Shown piece by piece: positions 46,553 to 57,049 of a DNA stretch of 64,000 bases. The DNA is from Vibrio casei (lineage in GTDB: Bacteria; Pseudomonadota; Gammaproteobacteria; Enterobacterales; Vibrionaceae). A program made the translations under genes and the position numbers. Positions within the stretch are counted from its first letter, which is position 1. The number at the start of each line of letters is the position of its first letter. The notes under the pieces are model-generated. The model saw nothing but the letters and a program-made list of their open reading frames with translations, was not told the origin of the DNA and did not search any database. The stretch spans positions 558,001 through 622,000 of the forward strand of contig NZ_AP018680.1 in assembly GCF_002218025.2 (NCBI RefSeq). Reading direction: 5' to 3'.

Positions 46553-47626
46553 TCAGTAATGGTTCCCTTGAATATATTTAAGTTCATAAGGCAAGCTTTG
46601 TAATAATTGTTTTACTGGCGCCGCTAAACCGATTTTTTTTGGATCGGATAAGTCATACCAAAGCCCAATGTTATCTTCCATGATTACGTTGGGCTTTTTG
46701 GTTAACTCGATTAAAATTGGGGTGATATCTAAATGATAATGGCTGAACGTGTGTCGAAATGTGTTTAACGTTTGTTTTCTTTTTATTGTGTCCTCATGGA
46801 TGACACGAAGATTGAGCTGATATTCTATTGCATCGTTTTCGTGTTGAGGAAAACAGAATAATCCGCCCCAAATACCACTTTGTGGACGTTGTTCTAACCA
46901 GATTTGATTATCGTGATGGAGCATGACAAACCAGGTTTCTTTGACCGGTTTTTCTTTTTTCGTTTTTTTGCCGGGAAATTCTAATTGCCGTTGTTGCGCT
47001 TTTGCTTGGCAATACTCACTGACGGGGCATAAGTCACATTTAGGTTTACTGCGAGTACAAACTATTGCGCCCATGTCCATCATGGCTTGGTTGTACTTAT
47101 CAACATCGTTTTTAGGCGTGTTTTTTTCAGCGATTTCCCATAGGGTATTTTCGACCGTTTTTTGTCCTGGCCAGCCTTCAATTGCAAAGCTGCGGGCTAG
47201 TGTGCGTTTTACATTGCCATCTAAAATGGCATGAGGTTGCTTATACACGGAAGATAATATTGCCGCTGCCGTAGATCGCCCTATTCCGGGTAACGCATTC
47301 ATTTGTTCAATATTGGTCGGAAATTTACCGTGATACTCTTGAGCTACAATTTGTGCGGTTTTATGTAAATTTCTCGCGCGAGCGTAATAACCAAGGCCTG
47401 TCCATAAATGGAGTACTTCATCTTGATGTGCATTCGCCAGCTCGGTTACGGTTGGAAAACGTTCTAAAAAGCGATGAAAATAAGGAATAACCGTTGTTAC
47501 CTGTGTTTGTTGCAACATAATTTCAGATAACCAAACGGTATAAGCGGTTTTGTTTTGTTGCCACGGCAGGGTTTTACGGCCAAAGTTTTCATACCATTTT
47601 AAAATGGCATCAGAAAATGCGGTCAC
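46553..47626 (-). CDS. mutY: Adenine DNA glycosylase MutY
   Basis: Glycosylase of 357 residues. The catalytic pair is E35 ([11 protein letters not shown]) and D136 (ILDGNVKR), with the HhH motif [10 protein letters not shown]. The [4Fe-4S] ligands are C190, C197, C200 and C206 (spacing 6-2-5). A C-terminal NUDIX-like domain (about 225-350) reads 8-oxoG. It removes A opposite 8-oxoguanine. The start is GTG at 47624-47626. It is divergent from trmB. Confidence 0.96.
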   Translation of the reverse strand: MTAFSDAILKWYENFGRKTLPWQQNKTAYTVWLSEIMLQQTQVTTVIPYFHRFLERFPTVTELANAHQDEVLHLWTGLGYYARARNLHKTAQIVAQEYHGKFPTNIEQMNALPGIGRSTAAAILSSVYKQPHAILDGNVKRTLARSFAIEGWPGQKTVENTLWEIAEKNTPKNDVDKYNQAMMDMGAIVCTRSKPKCDLCPVSEYCQAKAQQRQLEFPGKKTKKEKPVKETWFVMLHHDNQIWLEQRPQSGIWGGLFCFPQHENDAIEYQLNLRVIHEDTIKRKQTLNTFRHTFSHYHLDITPILIELTKKPNVIMEDNIGLWYDLSDPKKIGLAAPVKQLLQSLPYELKYIQGNHY

Positions 47627-47837
47627 GGATTGCTCTTTATTGTAATTTTAGTTAGATCAGATTGCATCATAGCTGTCACGTGAAGTAAACCATGTCAGTC
47701 TGTTCTTTCTTTGGTTTATTGAAGTTATTGGTCTGGAATAAAGTGGTAATATTAACGATAAAAGCTTGCACCTTGGGCGTATCTTTGGATAATTCCCGCT
47801 TATATTTTCTTTTAAATTTAAACCTTCAGGCAAAATC

Positions 47838-48557
47838 ATGACAGAAGTAACCAAACCACAATTAACCGAAGATGGTAAAATTGTAAGACGAATTCGCAGT
47901 TTTGTTCGCCGTGAAGGACGCTTAACCAAAGGTCAAGAAAACGCGATCAATGATTGTTGGCCGAGTATGGGGATTGATTTCATTGAGCAACGGCTTGATT
48001 GGAATGACGTGTTTGGTAATGACAACCCTGTTGTGCTCGAGATTGGTTTTGGCATGGGCGCGTCTTTAGTCGAAATGGCTCAAAATGCACCAGAAAAAAA
48101 CTTTCTAGGTATTGAAGTTCATAGTCCTGGTGTGGGTGCTTGTTTAGCCTCAGCACAAGAAGCGGGTGTGACCAACTTACGAGTAATGTGTCATGATGCA
48201 GTTGAAGTCTTTGAGCATATGATCCCAGATAACAGTCTAGTAACATTACAACTGTTCTTCCCTGACCCTTGGCATAAAAAACGCCACCATAAGCGACGTA
48301 TTGTACAGTTAGGTTTTGCTGAGATGATCCGCAACAAGCTTATTTTGAATGAAGGCCTTTTCCATATGGCGACGGATTGGGAAAATTATGCTGAGCATAT
48401 GGTTGAAGTGATGAATGAAGCGCCGGGCTTTGAAAATATTGCTACTGATGGTGACTTTATTCCCCGTCCAGATGAGCGTCCGCTAACTAAATTTGAAGCG
48501 CGTGGTCATCGTTTAGGTCATGGTGTGTGGGATATAAAATACCGCCGTACTGTGTAG
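47838..48557 (+). CDS. trmB: tRNA (guanine-N7)-methyltransferase TrmB
   Basis: SAM-dependent methyltransferase of 239 residues. The SAM site is [16 protein letters not shown]. Family motifs [15 protein letters not shown] and [19 protein letters not shown] are present. It makes m7G46 in the variable loop of tRNAs. It is divergent from mutY over 211 bases and is followed by a terminator. Confidence 0.96.
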   Translation: MTEVTKPQLTEDGKIVRRIRSFVRREGRLTKGQENAINDCWPSMGIDFIEQRLDWNDVFGNDNPVVLEIGFGMGASLVEMAQNAPEKNFLGIEVHSPGVGACLASAQEAGVTNLRVMCHDAVEVFEHMIPDNSLVTLQLFFPDPWHKKRHHKRRIVQLGFAEMIRNKLILNEGLFHMATDWENYAEHMVEVMNEAPGFENIATDGDFIPRPDERPLTKFEARGHRLGHGVWDIKYRRTV

Positions 48558-48621
48558 TTATTAATATTCAGTAGGATGATGTAAGCGAGAGGTTTTATTC
48601 CCCCGCTTTTGAACTAACACC

Positions 48622-48654
48622 AAAAGCCAGTCGCTGATGCCGCTGGCTTTTTTT
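48622..48654 (+). terminator. Terminator between trmB and glsB
   Basis: AAAAGCCAG (48622-48630) and CTGGCTTTT (48643-48651) form a nine-base stem with a 12-base loop and a long T-run. It ends 17 bases before the glsB start, so glsB must be served by a promoter within this short interval or by read-through. Confidence 0.85.
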
Positions 48655-48670
48655 CCCTAAAGGAGATGGT

Positions 48671-49594
48671 ATGCCACAAGCCACGAAAGAGTTATTAGCC
48701 GATATACTGGAACAAGTTCGACCTTTAATTGGTAAAGGTAAGGTTGCTAATTACATTCCTGCGTTAGCGTGCATTCCTAATGATAAGCTGGCGATTGCTA
48801 TTTATACCAATGATGGAGAAGTGATTAAAGCTGGCGATGCTGATGAAGCTTTTTCAGTTCAATCGATTTCCAAAGTATTAAGCTTAACCTTAGCAATGCA
48901 AATTTATGACCCAGAAGAAATTTGGTCTCGAGTAGGAAAGGAACCTTCAGGACAGGCATTTAACTCTTTAATTCAGCTTGAGGTTGAACAAGGCATACCA
49001 CGTAATCCATTCATCAATGCCGGGGCGATAGTGGTAGCCGATATGCTACAAACACGCTTGTCGGCGCCTAGGCACCGTTTATTGGAATTTGCTCGTCAAT
49101 TATCTGGTGATACTCATATAGTTTATGACAAGATAGTGGCCGCTTCTGAAATGCAACACAGTGATAGAAATGCCGCGATTGCTTACTTAATGCGATCTTT
49201 TGGAAACTTTGATAATGAAGTGATTCCTGTGCTGAATAATTACTTCCATGCTTGCGCATTAAAAATGAGCTGTGTGGATTTAGCGAAAACGTTTAGTTAT
49301 CTCGCTAATCAAGGCCAATCAGTACAAACGAAAAAACAAATCGTCACACCTAATCAAACCAAACGTTTAAATGCATTAATGGCTACGTGTGGTTTATACA
49401 ATGGGGCGGGCGAGTTTGCATTTAAAGTCGGCATGCCAGGTAAATCGGGCGTTGGTGGGGGGATTGTGGCAGTGATACCGGGGGAAATGAGCATTACTGT
49501 ATGGTCGCCAGAGTTGGATCAAACGGGCAACTCATTGGCCGGGACGGCGGCGCTTGAATTGTTGTCGACCGAATTAGGGCGTTCTATTTTTTAG
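48671..49594 (+). CDS. glsB: Glutaminase
   Basis: Serine-type glutaminase of 307 residues, the beta-lactamase-like family. The catalytic S-x-x-K is S65/K68 in FSVQSISK. Other motifs are [15 protein letters not shown] and [14 protein letters not shown]. It hydrolyses glutamine to glutamate and ammonia, possibly also for acid resistance. AAAGGAG precedes the ATG. The family resembles GlsB (YneH) of E. coli more than GlsA in length. Confidence 0.93.
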   Translation: MPQATKELLADILEQVRPLIGKGKVANYIPALACIPNDKLAIAIYTNDGEVIKAGDADEAFSVQSISKVLSLTLAMQIYDPEEIWSRVGKEPSGQAFNSLIQLEVEQGIPRNPFINAGAIVVADMLQTRLSAPRHRLLEFARQLSGDTHIVYDKIVAASEMQHSDRNAAIAYLMRSFGNFDNEVIPVLNNYFHACALKMSCVDLAKTFSYLANQGQSVQTKKQIVTPNQTKRLNALMATCGLYNGAGEFAFKVGMPGKSGVGGGIVAVIPGEMSITVWSPELDQTGNSLAGTAALELLSTELGRSIF

Positions 49595-49737
49595 AAAATT
49601 AAAACCTAAACGATAAAGCGCTATCTCAATTAATAATTATTCGGTAGAGCTTTATTGATCGACATTAACTTTTTTTCTAGGGTTATGCCTTAATACTGTG
49701 ATGTTTTAATCCGAATTGTATTGTTCATAAGTTATGC

Positions 49738-49774
49738 AAATGCCCAAGCGCCGAAAGGTACTTGGGCATTTTTT
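49738..49774. terminator. Bidirectional terminator between glsB and hemW
   Basis: AAATGCCCAAG (49738-49748) and CTTGGGCATTT (49761-49771) form an 11-base perfect stem with a 12-base loop and a T-run. An imperfect 13-base inverted repeat (49613-49625 with 49643-49655) lies nearer glsB. Confidence 0.85.
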
Positions 49775-49795
49775 ATCAACTAATGTTCAGATGCG

Positions 49796-50968
49796 TTATT
49801 CTGTATCTAACATAAATCCTGCAATCAAATCATTGAAGAAAAGCTTCCCTTTTTCAGTGATTTTCCAATGCGATACTCTATCCGTTAGGTAGCCTTGATC
49901 TAATGCCCAGTCTATTTCGTTCTGAATATCGGTTAACATTAAACCAGTACGTTCAGTGAATTCTACTTTTGGGCAATCTTCAATTAAGCGAAATCGATTC
50001 ATGAAATATTCAAATGGGCGCTCTTCGGCTTCCACCAATGTTTCGGCGTCTAAATACAGTTTCACTAAGTTTTGATAGGCGGCTAAATACCCTTTTGGGT
50101 GCTTAACTTTTGTGGTGCGAATGATTCGCCCATCATGAAAGCTTAGTTTTCCATGTGAGCCACAGCCTATTCCTAGGTAGTCACCAAAATGCCAATAGTT
50201 AAGATTATGTCGACATTGATAACCAGGCTTGCTGTAGCCTGATATTTCATATTGTACGTAACCTGCATCGGTTAATCGCTGGTGGCCTTGTTCGAAAATA
50301 TCCCACAAATCATCATCGTCAGGTAAAACGGGAGGTTTTGAGTAAAATAAGGTATTAGGTTCAATCGTGAGCTGATACCAAGATAAGTGGTAAGGATTGA
50401 GTTCAATTGCTTTGTCTAAATCCGCCAGTGCTTGTTCTTGGCTTTGATTGGGTAAACCGTGCATCAAATCCAAATTAAAGCTGTTCAAACCTATTTTATG
50501 GGCAAGATGAGCGGCATTTATCGCTTCTTCTTTACCATGGATTCGACCTAAAGCCGCTAGTTTCTCATCTTCAAAACTTTGCACCCCGATGGAGATACGA
50601 TTGACACCTTGTCGTTGGAACTCGGCAAAACGTTCTGCTTCAATGGTACCAGGGTTCGCTTCCATGGTAATTTCAATGTTATCTTCAAAAGGAAGTTTCG
50701 CTTCAATACCTCGTAGCAAGCGGCCAATTTGTTCTGGTGAAATAAGGCTCGGCGTACCACCACCAATAAAAATAGAATGCAGTTTTCGTGGGGTATTTTG
50801 TAATTGATACTTTGAGATATCAGTCGATAAATCTTCCAGTAAGGCATCAATATATTCTATTTCTGGAATGGTGCCTTTTTGAGCGTGAGAATTGAAGTCA
50901 CAATAAGGACATTTTTGTACGCACCAAGGGATGTGTACGTACAAGCTAAGTGGTGGTGGGATAATCAA
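49796..50968 (-). CDS. hemW: Heme chaperone HemW (radical SAM)
   Basis: Radical-SAM protein of 390 residues. The cluster cysteines are C16, C20 and C23 (HIPWCVQKCPYCDF), spacing CxxxCxxC. The motif FIGGGTPSLIS and a HemN-like C-terminal domain follow. It resembles coproporphyrinogen dehydrogenase but lacks the extra N-terminal features of HemN; HemW binds heme and delivers it to respiratory enzymes. The start is TTG at 50966-50968 with AAGG seven bases upstream, nine bases after rdgB. It is the last gene of the yggS-hemW run. Confidence 0.93.
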   Translation of the reverse strand: MIIPPPLSLYVHIPWCVQKCPYCDFNSHAQKGTIPEIEYIDALLEDLSTDISKYQLQNTPRKLHSIFIGGGTPSLISPEQIGRLLRGIEAKLPFEDNIEITMEANPGTIEAERFAEFQRQGVNRISIGVQSFEDEKLAALGRIHGKEEAINAAHLAHKIGLNSFNLDLMHGLPNQSQEQALADLDKAIELNPYHLSWYQLTIEPNTLFYSKPPVLPDDDDLWDIFEQGHQRLTDAGYVQYEISGYSKPGYQCRHNLNYWHFGDYLGIGCGSHGKLSFHDGRIIRTTKVKHPKGYLAAYQNLVKLYLDAETLVEAEERPFEYFMNRFRLIEDCPKVEFTERTGLMLTDIQNEIDWALDQGYLTDRVSHWKITEKGKLFFNDLIAGFMLDTE

Positions 50969-50977
50969 GCGATGGCC

Positions 50978-51586
50978 TTATTGGATAAATTGTGGTGAAT
51001 CAGCCAAGGTGGCAAACAATTTTTTTAGTGCTTTACCACGGTGTGATAATTCTTTTTTACGAATGGGATCCAATTGAGCCGATGAGCATTCATTTTCCGG
51101 TACCCAAAATATAGGATCGTAGCCAAAGCCATTGTCGCCTAACGCCTCATTTAATATCTTACCTTCCCACTGCCCATGACAAACGATAGGTGTTGGATCA
51201 TTTTCATGTTTCATTAAAACCAATACGCAATGAAATCTTGCGCTTCGTTTGGCTGCTGGAACGCCTTTCATGGTTTCTAATAGTTTATCTAGGTTTTGTT
51301 GGTCGCTCGCTTTTTCTCCAGCATAACGAGCAGAATAAACTCCCGGAGCGCCTTTAAGGTAATCAACTTCTAAACCGGAATCGTCAGCAATGGCTGGTAA
51401 ACCCGTTTCTTTGGCGGCATGACGGGCTTTGATGATGGCATTTTCAATAAAAGTCGTACCCGTTTCAGCTACTTCTGAAACGTTATATTGGCTTTGCGCT
51501 TCGACATCAAAGCCAAAGTCAGACAGTAAGTCTGCCATTTCTTTTACTTTGCCTTGGTTGCCAGTAGCAAGAACGAGTTTTTTCAT
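50978..51586 (-). CDS. rdgB: dITP/XTP pyrophosphatase RdgB
   Basis: Ham1-family enzyme of 202 residues. It has [12 protein letters not shown] at the N-terminus, the acidic site [21 protein letters not shown] and the end [11 protein letters not shown]. It removes inosine and xanthosine triphosphates from the nucleotide pool. It lies 26 bases after the DUF4426 gene in the same operon. Confidence 0.96.
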   Translation of the reverse strand: MKKLVLATGNQGKVKEMADLLSDFGFDVEAQSQYNVSEVAETGTTFIENAIIKARHAAKETGLPAIADDSGLEVDYLKGAPGVYSARYAGEKASDQQNLDKLLETMKGVPAAKRSARFHCVLVLMKHENDPTPIVCHGQWEGKILNEALGDNGFGYDPIFWVPENECSSAQLDPIRKKELSHRGKALKKLFATLADSPQFIQ

Positions 51587-51612
51587 TATTTATCCTATGA
51601 CCTAAAAAGGCG

Positions 51613-52044
51613 TTATTCTTCGGTATAAAATTTTTGAGTAAAGCTAATTGGGCCACTGCCAGTATTGCCCGCATCCACATTAATATTAAAGGTTAGACTT
51701 TCTTCATTACTAACTGGAAATTCAGTAAGGTAATAAATCGCATTGCCTTCTTTAATTGGTTTGAATTTAAGTTGACGAGTTTGGCCTATTAAGTTCCTAG
51801 TGGTGCCAGTAATGTTAGCATTAATTGCCGGTTTACCTAGTTGGCTTTTATCCAGAACGCTAATGTTTAGAATGGCGGAATAGCCATTGCGTTTTAACTT
51901 ATATTGTGTTGCAACTTCAGGGGTAATCATGGTTGAGTTGAACGCAGAATAATGGATTTCACTGTTTTTTATTGTTTTAAATTGTTCAGCGTAAGTCGGC
52001 ATCGTTACCATGATGGATAATAATGCGATGAGTGCTTTTTTCAT
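51613..52044 (-). CDS. DUF4426 exported protein
   Basis: Protein of 143 residues with a signal peptide (MKKALIALLSIMVTMPTYA before EQFKTIKN). The beta-rich body (EIHYSAFNSTMITPEVATQY, YLTEFPVSNEE) matches the DUF4426 family of Vibrio and relatives, which has no known function. ATG 52042-52044 was chosen because AAGGAG precedes it by six bases. It sits between yggU and rdgB, a constant position in Vibrio. Confidence 0.88.
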   Translation of the reverse strand: MKKALIALLSIMVTMPTYAEQFKTIKNSEIHYSAFNSTMITPEVATQYKLKRNGYSAILNISVLDKSQLGKPAINANITGTTRNLIGQTRQLKFKPIKEGNAIYYLTEFPVSNEESLTFNINVDAGNTGSGPISFTQKFYTEE

Positions 52045-52080
52045 TATCATCTCCTTAGATGTTAATTGGATTTGATGAAG

Positions 52081-52377
52081 TTAGTTGGAAAGTAGCGTTT
52101 GTATTTCACTGGGTATTTGCGCAGGTGAGGTAATTCGAATTGTTTTATGACGACCCAATTCGCCTTTTTCTATGCAAACACCGCTTTTGGCTACTTTGAA
52201 TTGTTTGGCTAAATATTTGGCAAGATGAGCATTTGCTTTGCCATCAACTGGTGGTGCAGTGATGGCTATCTTCAGTTCGTCACCATGCAAGCCGATGAGG
52301 TTATCTCGGCTTGCTTTTGGTTGAATATAGACTCGTAGAACAATATCGTCTCCGACGAGTTGCACCGCTTGTGCCAT
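52081..52377 (-). CDS. yggU: DUF167 family protein YggU
   Basis: Small protein of 98 residues with the DUF167 pattern [14 protein letters not shown]...[19 protein letters not shown]. The structure is known for the family, but the function is not. ATG 52375-52377 matches homologous N-termini, although no good ribosome binding site is visible; the frame is open to 52440, where it would overlap yggT. Confidence 0.9.
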   Translation of the reverse strand: MAQAVQLVGDDIVLRVYIQPKASRDNLIGLHGDELKIAITAPPVDGKANAHLAKYLAKQFKVAKSGVCIEKGELGRHKTIRITSPAQIPSEIQTLLSN

Positions 52378-52414
52378 TATCGACGAAGCATCACGGTTAC
52401 ATAAGTGTCCATGA

Positions 52415-52969
52415 TTATAATTGGAACCAGATAGGCCCAACTAAATCGCCAATTAAGTAATTCGCAAATTGCAAAATTAAGAATAAAACCAGCACACTTA
52501 AATCAAAACCGCCCATTGCCGGTAATATATTGCGAATTGGCGCGAGCATAGGTTCAGTTAACTGCACCATGACATATTCGACAGGGCTACGGCCTTGGCT
52601 GACCCAGCTTAAAATGGCGCGAAGTAATAATACCCAGAATAGAAGTCCACCAATGGCTTTTAAGAGTGATAATCCTCCCCAAACTAAAAAGGTCATATCA
52701 AATACAAGCTGACCATTTGAAATAAGAATGAGGGCGATGAATTTTAGTACGCTTAGCACATAGGCAAAAAGTATCGTGGCTAGATCAACATTACCCACAG
52801 ATGGAATAATACGGCGCAATGGCCCCACAATAGGTTGAGTTGCTTTTACTACAAATTGTGAAAATGGATTATAAAAATCAGCGCGAGCGATTTGTAGCCA
52901 AACGCGCAAAATCACGACCATGATGTATAGGTCGAATACCGTTGAGACTAAAAAATTCAAAGAGTTCAT
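52415..52969 (-). CDS. yggT: YggT-family membrane protein
   Basis: Membrane protein of 184 residues made of two YGGT units, each with the pattern [20 protein letters not shown] and [12 protein letters not shown] (second) or [14 protein letters not shown] (first). About four helices. It has been linked to potassium or osmotic tolerance and cell division; no enzymatic role is known. It lies between proC and yggU. Confidence 0.93.
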   Translation of the reverse strand: MNSLNFLVSTVFDLYIMVVILRVWLQIARADFYNPFSQFVVKATQPIVGPLRRIIPSVGNVDLATILFAYVLSVLKFIALILISNGQLVFDMTFLVWGGLSLLKAIGGLLFWVLLLRAILSWVSQGRSPVEYVMVQLTEPMLAPIRNILPAMGGFDLSVLVLFLILQFANYLIGDLVGPIWFQL

Positions 52970-53019
52970 TCACGAAAGCCTTGTTGTTGATTAATGTTAG
53001 GTGATGGGGAAGTTCCCCG

Positions 53020-53838
53020 TTAAATTAGTTTTTCCATTTCTTCCGCACGCTGTACTGCTGCTTGCATTGCTTTTGAGACAATGTCCGAAAGATGGTGTTC
53101 ATTAAAAGTACGTAATGCTTCTGCCGTTGTTCCACCTTTAGAGGTGACTTGCTCGCGCAGTGTCGAAAGTTCAAGCTCTGGATTAGCAACAACCATTTCT
53201 GCTGCACCTAATGCCGCTTGTTGAACCAGAAGACGAGCGGTGTCTTGGTCAAAACCTTGTGCGATGGCTTCTTTTTGCATTGCCTCCATAAATAAGAAGA
53301 AGTAAGCCGGAGCGCTACCTGCCGCTGCAATAATATTGTTGATGCCTGCTTCGTTTTTTACCCAACAGATTTCACCGACCGCCGACATGAGATCACCAGA
53401 AAAGTGTTTATCCTTTTCAGACACATTCACGGTAGCAAATAAGCCACTCATTCCTTTACCAACCAAAGATGGGGTGTTTGGCATGACTCGAATCAAATTC
53501 ACTTCTTGGTTCAACATTTCATTTAATCGCTTCGCCGATACACCAGCGGCAATTGAAACAATCAGTTTATTACTAAGATCAATTGATTGAAAATCAGCGC
53601 ACACAGCTTCCATCATTTGAGGCTTGACGGATAAAATAACCACATCCGCTTGTTTCACCGCCGCAACGTTATCGGTGGTGGTGTGAATACCGTAGCAATC
53701 AGTTAAATTTTTAAGTTTTGCTTCATCACGTCCCGTTGCTGTAATGTTATTGGCCTTATAGCCACTAGATAACATACCTGCAAAAATTGAACGAGCCATG
53801 TTACCAGAGCCAATAAAACTGATTTTACGTTGTTCCAT
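53020..53838 (-). CDS. proC: Pyrroline-5-carboxylate reductase
   Basis: Enzyme of 272 residues. The NADPH-binding motif is FIGSGNMARSI at the N-terminus. The C-terminal dimerisation part has TVNVSEKD..., GSAPAYFFLFMEAM and VTSKGGTTAEALRTFNE, the ProC signature. It makes proline from pyrroline-5-carboxylate. It is separated from yggS by 181 bases and from yggT by 50. Confidence 0.96.
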   Translation of the reverse strand: MEQRKISFIGSGNMARSIFAGMLSSGYKANNITATGRDEAKLKNLTDCYGIHTTTDNVAAVKQADVVILSVKPQMMEAVCADFQSIDLSNKLIVSIAAGVSAKRLNEMLNQEVNLIRVMPNTPSLVGKGMSGLFATVNVSEKDKHFSGDLMSAVGEICWVKNEAGINNIIAAAGSAPAYFFLFMEAMQKEAIAQGFDQDTARLLVQQAALGAAEMVVANPELELSTLREQVTSKGGTTAEALRTFNEHHLSDIVSKAMQAAVQRAEEMEKLI

Positions 53839-54019
53839 ATTAAGCCATCCTATGTGGTTAGGTGTTGTCCATAACGAGCATTATTGATGTTTATACTCTT
53901 CTTACTTTAAGCTGAAACTTCAATTAAGAAGGGGATATCTAATCTGCTGAACCATTATGACCTATAATTTATTTGATGCAGCGTGATTGTCTATTTACTA
54001 CTTTTATCAGCGATTAACG

Positions 54020-54757
54020 TTACTTATTCTGATAATCGCGTTGTCCGAAAATGGCCGTTCCAATTCGAACCATTGTACTGCCCGCCTCAATAGCGGCTTG
54101 TATATCGCCACTCATGCCCATCGATAAGGTATCCACTTGAGGGTACCGTGCTTGTAACTGAGTCTTCAATTGCGCTAATTTTTCAAAAGCGGCTAGTTGT
54201 GAAGCGTAATCGGGCACATGTTCAGGGATCGACATCAATCCTCTTAATGTGAGGTTTGGAAGGGCATTTATCAACTCAGCAAGGGCAAATACTTGATCGT
54301 GATTGGTGCCTGATTTCGATGTTTCACCACTGGTGTTCACTTGAATGAGTACTTGTAAGGGATTTTTTTCACCATTTTGGTTACGTTCTCCTCGTTGATC
54401 ATTGAGGCGTTGGGCGATTTTTTCACGATCAACCGAGTGTACCCAATCAAAGTTTTCTGCGATCAGTCGAGTTTTATTCGATTGAATTGGACCAATGAAG
54501 TGCCATTCGAGCTTACACTGGCTATAGTGTTGCTCAAAGTGTTGTATTTTATCGACGCCTTCTTGCACATAGTTTTCACCAAAGCGTCTTTGGCCAGCAT
54601 CGATCGCGGCTTGTAGAGCTTCAATGGGTTTGGTTTTACTGACGGCAAGCAGTTGTACCGAATGTGGCTCACGAGAATAACGCAATTCAGCCTCATGAAT
54701 TTGCTGGCTGATTTGCTCAATGTTTTTTTGAATAATTGTTTGATGAGAACAAGTCAT
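54020..54757 (-). CDS. yggS: Pyridoxal phosphate homeostasis protein YggS
   Basis: Fold-type III PLP-binding protein of 245 residues. The PLP lysine is K41 in LLAVSKTKP; GENYVQEGVDKI and GMSGDIQAAIEAGSTMVRIG complete the site. It has no enzyme activity in relatives but keeps PLP and amino-acid pools balanced. Only 25 bases separate its start from that of pilT on the other strand, so the promoters must overlap each other or the coding ends. Confidence 0.95.
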   Translation of the reverse strand: MTCSHQTIIQKNIEQISQQIHEAELRYSREPHSVQLLAVSKTKPIEALQAAIDAGQRRFGENYVQEGVDKIQHFEQHYSQCKLEWHFIGPIQSNKTRLIAENFDWVHSVDREKIAQRLNDQRGERNQNGEKNPLQVLIQVNTSGETSKSGTNHDQVFALAELINALPNLTLRGLMSIPEHVPDYASQLAAFEKLAQLKTQLQARYPQVDTLSMGMSGDIQAAIEAGSTMVRIGTAIFGQRDYQNK

Positions 54758-54782
54758 AGTTTTTCTTCAGTAAGGAATTTAA

Positions 54783-55820
54783 ATGGATATCGCTGAATTA
54801 TTAGATTTTAGTGTAAAGCATAATGCCTCAGATCTACATCTTTCTGCTGGCGTTCCACCAATGTTACGCATTGATGGAGATATGAGAAAGTTAGAAATGG
54901 ATGCATTTAATCATGCTGAGGTGCATGCATTGATTTTTGATATTATGAACGATGCTCAGCGCAGTGAATATGAAGAAAAGCTAGAAATCGATTTTTCCTT
55001 TGAATTACCGAATGTTGGGCGATTTCGTGTTAATGCATTTAACCAGTCTCGCGGGTGCGCAGCGGTGTTTCGAACCATCCCGATGACCATCCCGTCATTT
55101 GAGGACATTTCAGCGCCTGAAATATTTGAAAAAATTTCTAACTATGAAAAAGGGTTAGTATTAGTAACAGGGCCGACCGGTTCAGGGAAATCGACGACTT
55201 TGGCTGCTATGGTTGACTACATAAATCGTAACCATAAAAAGCACATTCTCACCATTGAAGATCCAATAGAGTTTACCCACCCAAATAAAAAGTGTTTGGT
55301 CAACCAACGTGAAGTACATCGTGATACGCATAGTTTTGAAGCATCATTACGTTCGGCTTTACGTGAAGATCCTGATGTAATTCTGGTTGGAGAACTGCGT
55401 GATAAAGAAACCATTAGTCTTGCATTGACTGCAGCCGAGACTGGGCACTTGGTATTTGGCACTTTGCACACCAGTTCAGCAGCAAAAACCATCGATCGTA
55501 TTATTGATGTTTTTCCTGGCGCAGATAAAGATATGGTGCGTTCAATGATGTCTGAGTCTCTACGGGCTGTTATTGCACAAAAATTGTTGAAGCGTAATGG
55601 TGGCGGTCGAGTCGCTTGTCATGAAGTGATGATTGCGACACCAGCTATCCGTAACTTGATTCGTGAAGATAAAGTCGCGCAAATGTTATCTATGATCCAA
55701 ACCGGCTCAGCGACCGGAATGCAAACGATGGAGCAAGCGGCTCGCCAGTTATTGATGCAAGGTTTGGTTGATCAAGAAGAAGTGCAGCAAAAAATTGAAA
55801 CGTTGGCATCGCCATATTAA
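54783..55820 (+). CDS. pilT: Type IV pilus retraction ATPase PilT
   Basis: Secretion-ATPase of 345 residues. Walker A GPTGSGKST is at 130-138, the Asp and His boxes (LTIEDPIEF, TAAETGHLVFGTLHTSSA) are intact, and AIRNLIRE marks PilT. It depolymerises type IV pili for twitching, adhesion and DNA uptake. AAGGA precedes the ATG. It is followed after 28 bases by pilU. Confidence 0.97.
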   Translation: MDIAELLDFSVKHNASDLHLSAGVPPMLRIDGDMRKLEMDAFNHAEVHALIFDIMNDAQRSEYEEKLEIDFSFELPNVGRFRVNAFNQSRGCAAVFRTIPMTIPSFEDISAPEIFEKISNYEKGLVLVTGPTGSGKSTTLAAMVDYINRNHKKHILTIEDPIEFTHPNKKCLVNQREVHRDTHSFEASLRSALREDPDVILVGELRDKETISLALTAAETGHLVFGTLHTSSAAKTIDRIIDVFPGADKDMVRSMMSESLRAVIAQKLLKRNGGGRVACHEVMIATPAIRNLIREDKVAQMLSMIQTGSATGMQTMEQAARQLLMQGLVDQEEVQQKIETLASPY

Positions 55821-55848
55821 TTGAGATAAGACAAAAGGAAATGCGTGA

Positions 55849-56952
55849 ATGCAACTCTCTCAAGTTTTAGAAATCATGGTGTCATCAAAAGCGTCGGATA
55901 TTTATCTTACCGTGGATGCGCCTTGTTTATTTCGTATTAACGGTGAACTGAAAGCACATGGTGAAAAACTCGATAAAGGTGGAGTCGAAGCCCTGTTGTT
56001 TGAAATGATGGACGCCGACCGTCTCACTGAATTTCAAAACCAACATGAAGCTAACTTTGCAATTATGCGCCCAAGTGGGCGGTTTAGGGTGAGCGCTTTT
56101 TTCCAACGGGAGCTTCCAGGTGCGGTGATTCGACGTATCGAAACCCGTATTCCAAGTATGGATGAATTGCACTTACCTGAAGTGTTAAAAGAGTTAGCGA
56201 CCTCAAAGCGCGGTTTGGTGCTGGTGGTTGGGGCGACAGGTTCGGGTAAATCGACATCAATGGCAGCCATGACTGGATATCGAAATCTGAACCAAACTGG
56301 GCATATTCTTACCGTAGAAGACCCGATTGAATTTGTGCATGAGCATAAAAAGTGCATTGTTACTCAACGTGAAGTGGGTTTAGATACAGAAAGTTATGAA
56401 GTGGCATTAAAGAACTCGCTTCGCCAAGCACCGGATATGATTTTGATTGGTGAAATTCGTAGCCGCGATACCATGGAATATGCCATGACCTTTGCCGAAA
56501 CTGGGCATTTGTGCATGGCTACTCTGCATGCCAATAATGCCAACCAAGCATTAGAGCGCATATTGCACTTGGTTCCGAAAGATCAAAAAGAGCAGTTTTT
56601 ATTTGATTTATCTATGAACCTAAAAGGGGTCGTAGCCCAACAATTGGTTCGTGACAAAAATGGTCATGGTCGCCATGGTGTGTTTGAAGTTTTGCTTAAT
56701 ACTCCTCGCGTTTCAGATTTGATTCGTCGAGGTGATTTACATGAGTTAAAACCAACAATGATGCGTTCAAAAGAGTCGGGTATGCAAACCTTTGATCAAG
56801 CATTATTTGATTTACTCAAAGCTGATAAAATTTCATTGGATGATGCGATGCACAGTGCTGATTCTGCTAATGATTTACGTTTAATGCTTAAGTCGACGGG
56901 GGATTCATCCTTTGAAAGCAACAAGCTAAAAGGTATTAAGATTGATATGTAA
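55849..56952 (+). CDS. pilU: Type IV pilus retraction ATPase PilU
   Basis: PilT paralogue of 367 residues with Walker A GATGSGKST and FAETGHLCMATLHANNANQALER. PilU needs PilT and adds force to pilus retraction. The C-terminus (about 340-367) is longer than in PilT. It forms an operon with pilT and ends in a terminator. Confidence 0.96.
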   Translation: MQLSQVLEIMVSSKASDIYLTVDAPCLFRINGELKAHGEKLDKGGVEALLFEMMDADRLTEFQNQHEANFAIMRPSGRFRVSAFFQRELPGAVIRRIETRIPSMDELHLPEVLKELATSKRGLVLVVGATGSGKSTSMAAMTGYRNLNQTGHILTVEDPIEFVHEHKKCIVTQREVGLDTESYEVALKNSLRQAPDMILIGEIRSRDTMEYAMTFAETGHLCMATLHANNANQALERILHLVPKDQKEQFLFDLSMNLKGVVAQQLVRDKNGHGRHGVFEVLLNTPRVSDLIRRGDLHELKPTMMRSKESGMQTFDQALFDLLKADKISLDDAMHSADSANDLRLMLKSTGDSSFESNKLKGIKIDM

Positions 56953-56991
56953 TGGTTAATATTAGGGGTAGATAACAACCATAGAAATGAT

Positions 56992-57025
56992 AAAGTGGAA
57001 TAATTTAATATTTATTCCACTTTTT
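56992..57025. terminator. Terminator after pilU
   Basis: AAAGTGGAATAA (56992-57003) and TTATTCCACTTT (57012-57023) form a perfect 12-base stem with an eight-base loop and a T-run. It can also act for the PhyH-type gene on the minus strand. Confidence 0.87.
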
Positions 57026-57049
57026 ATATACCGCTATTTTGTTTTGGGA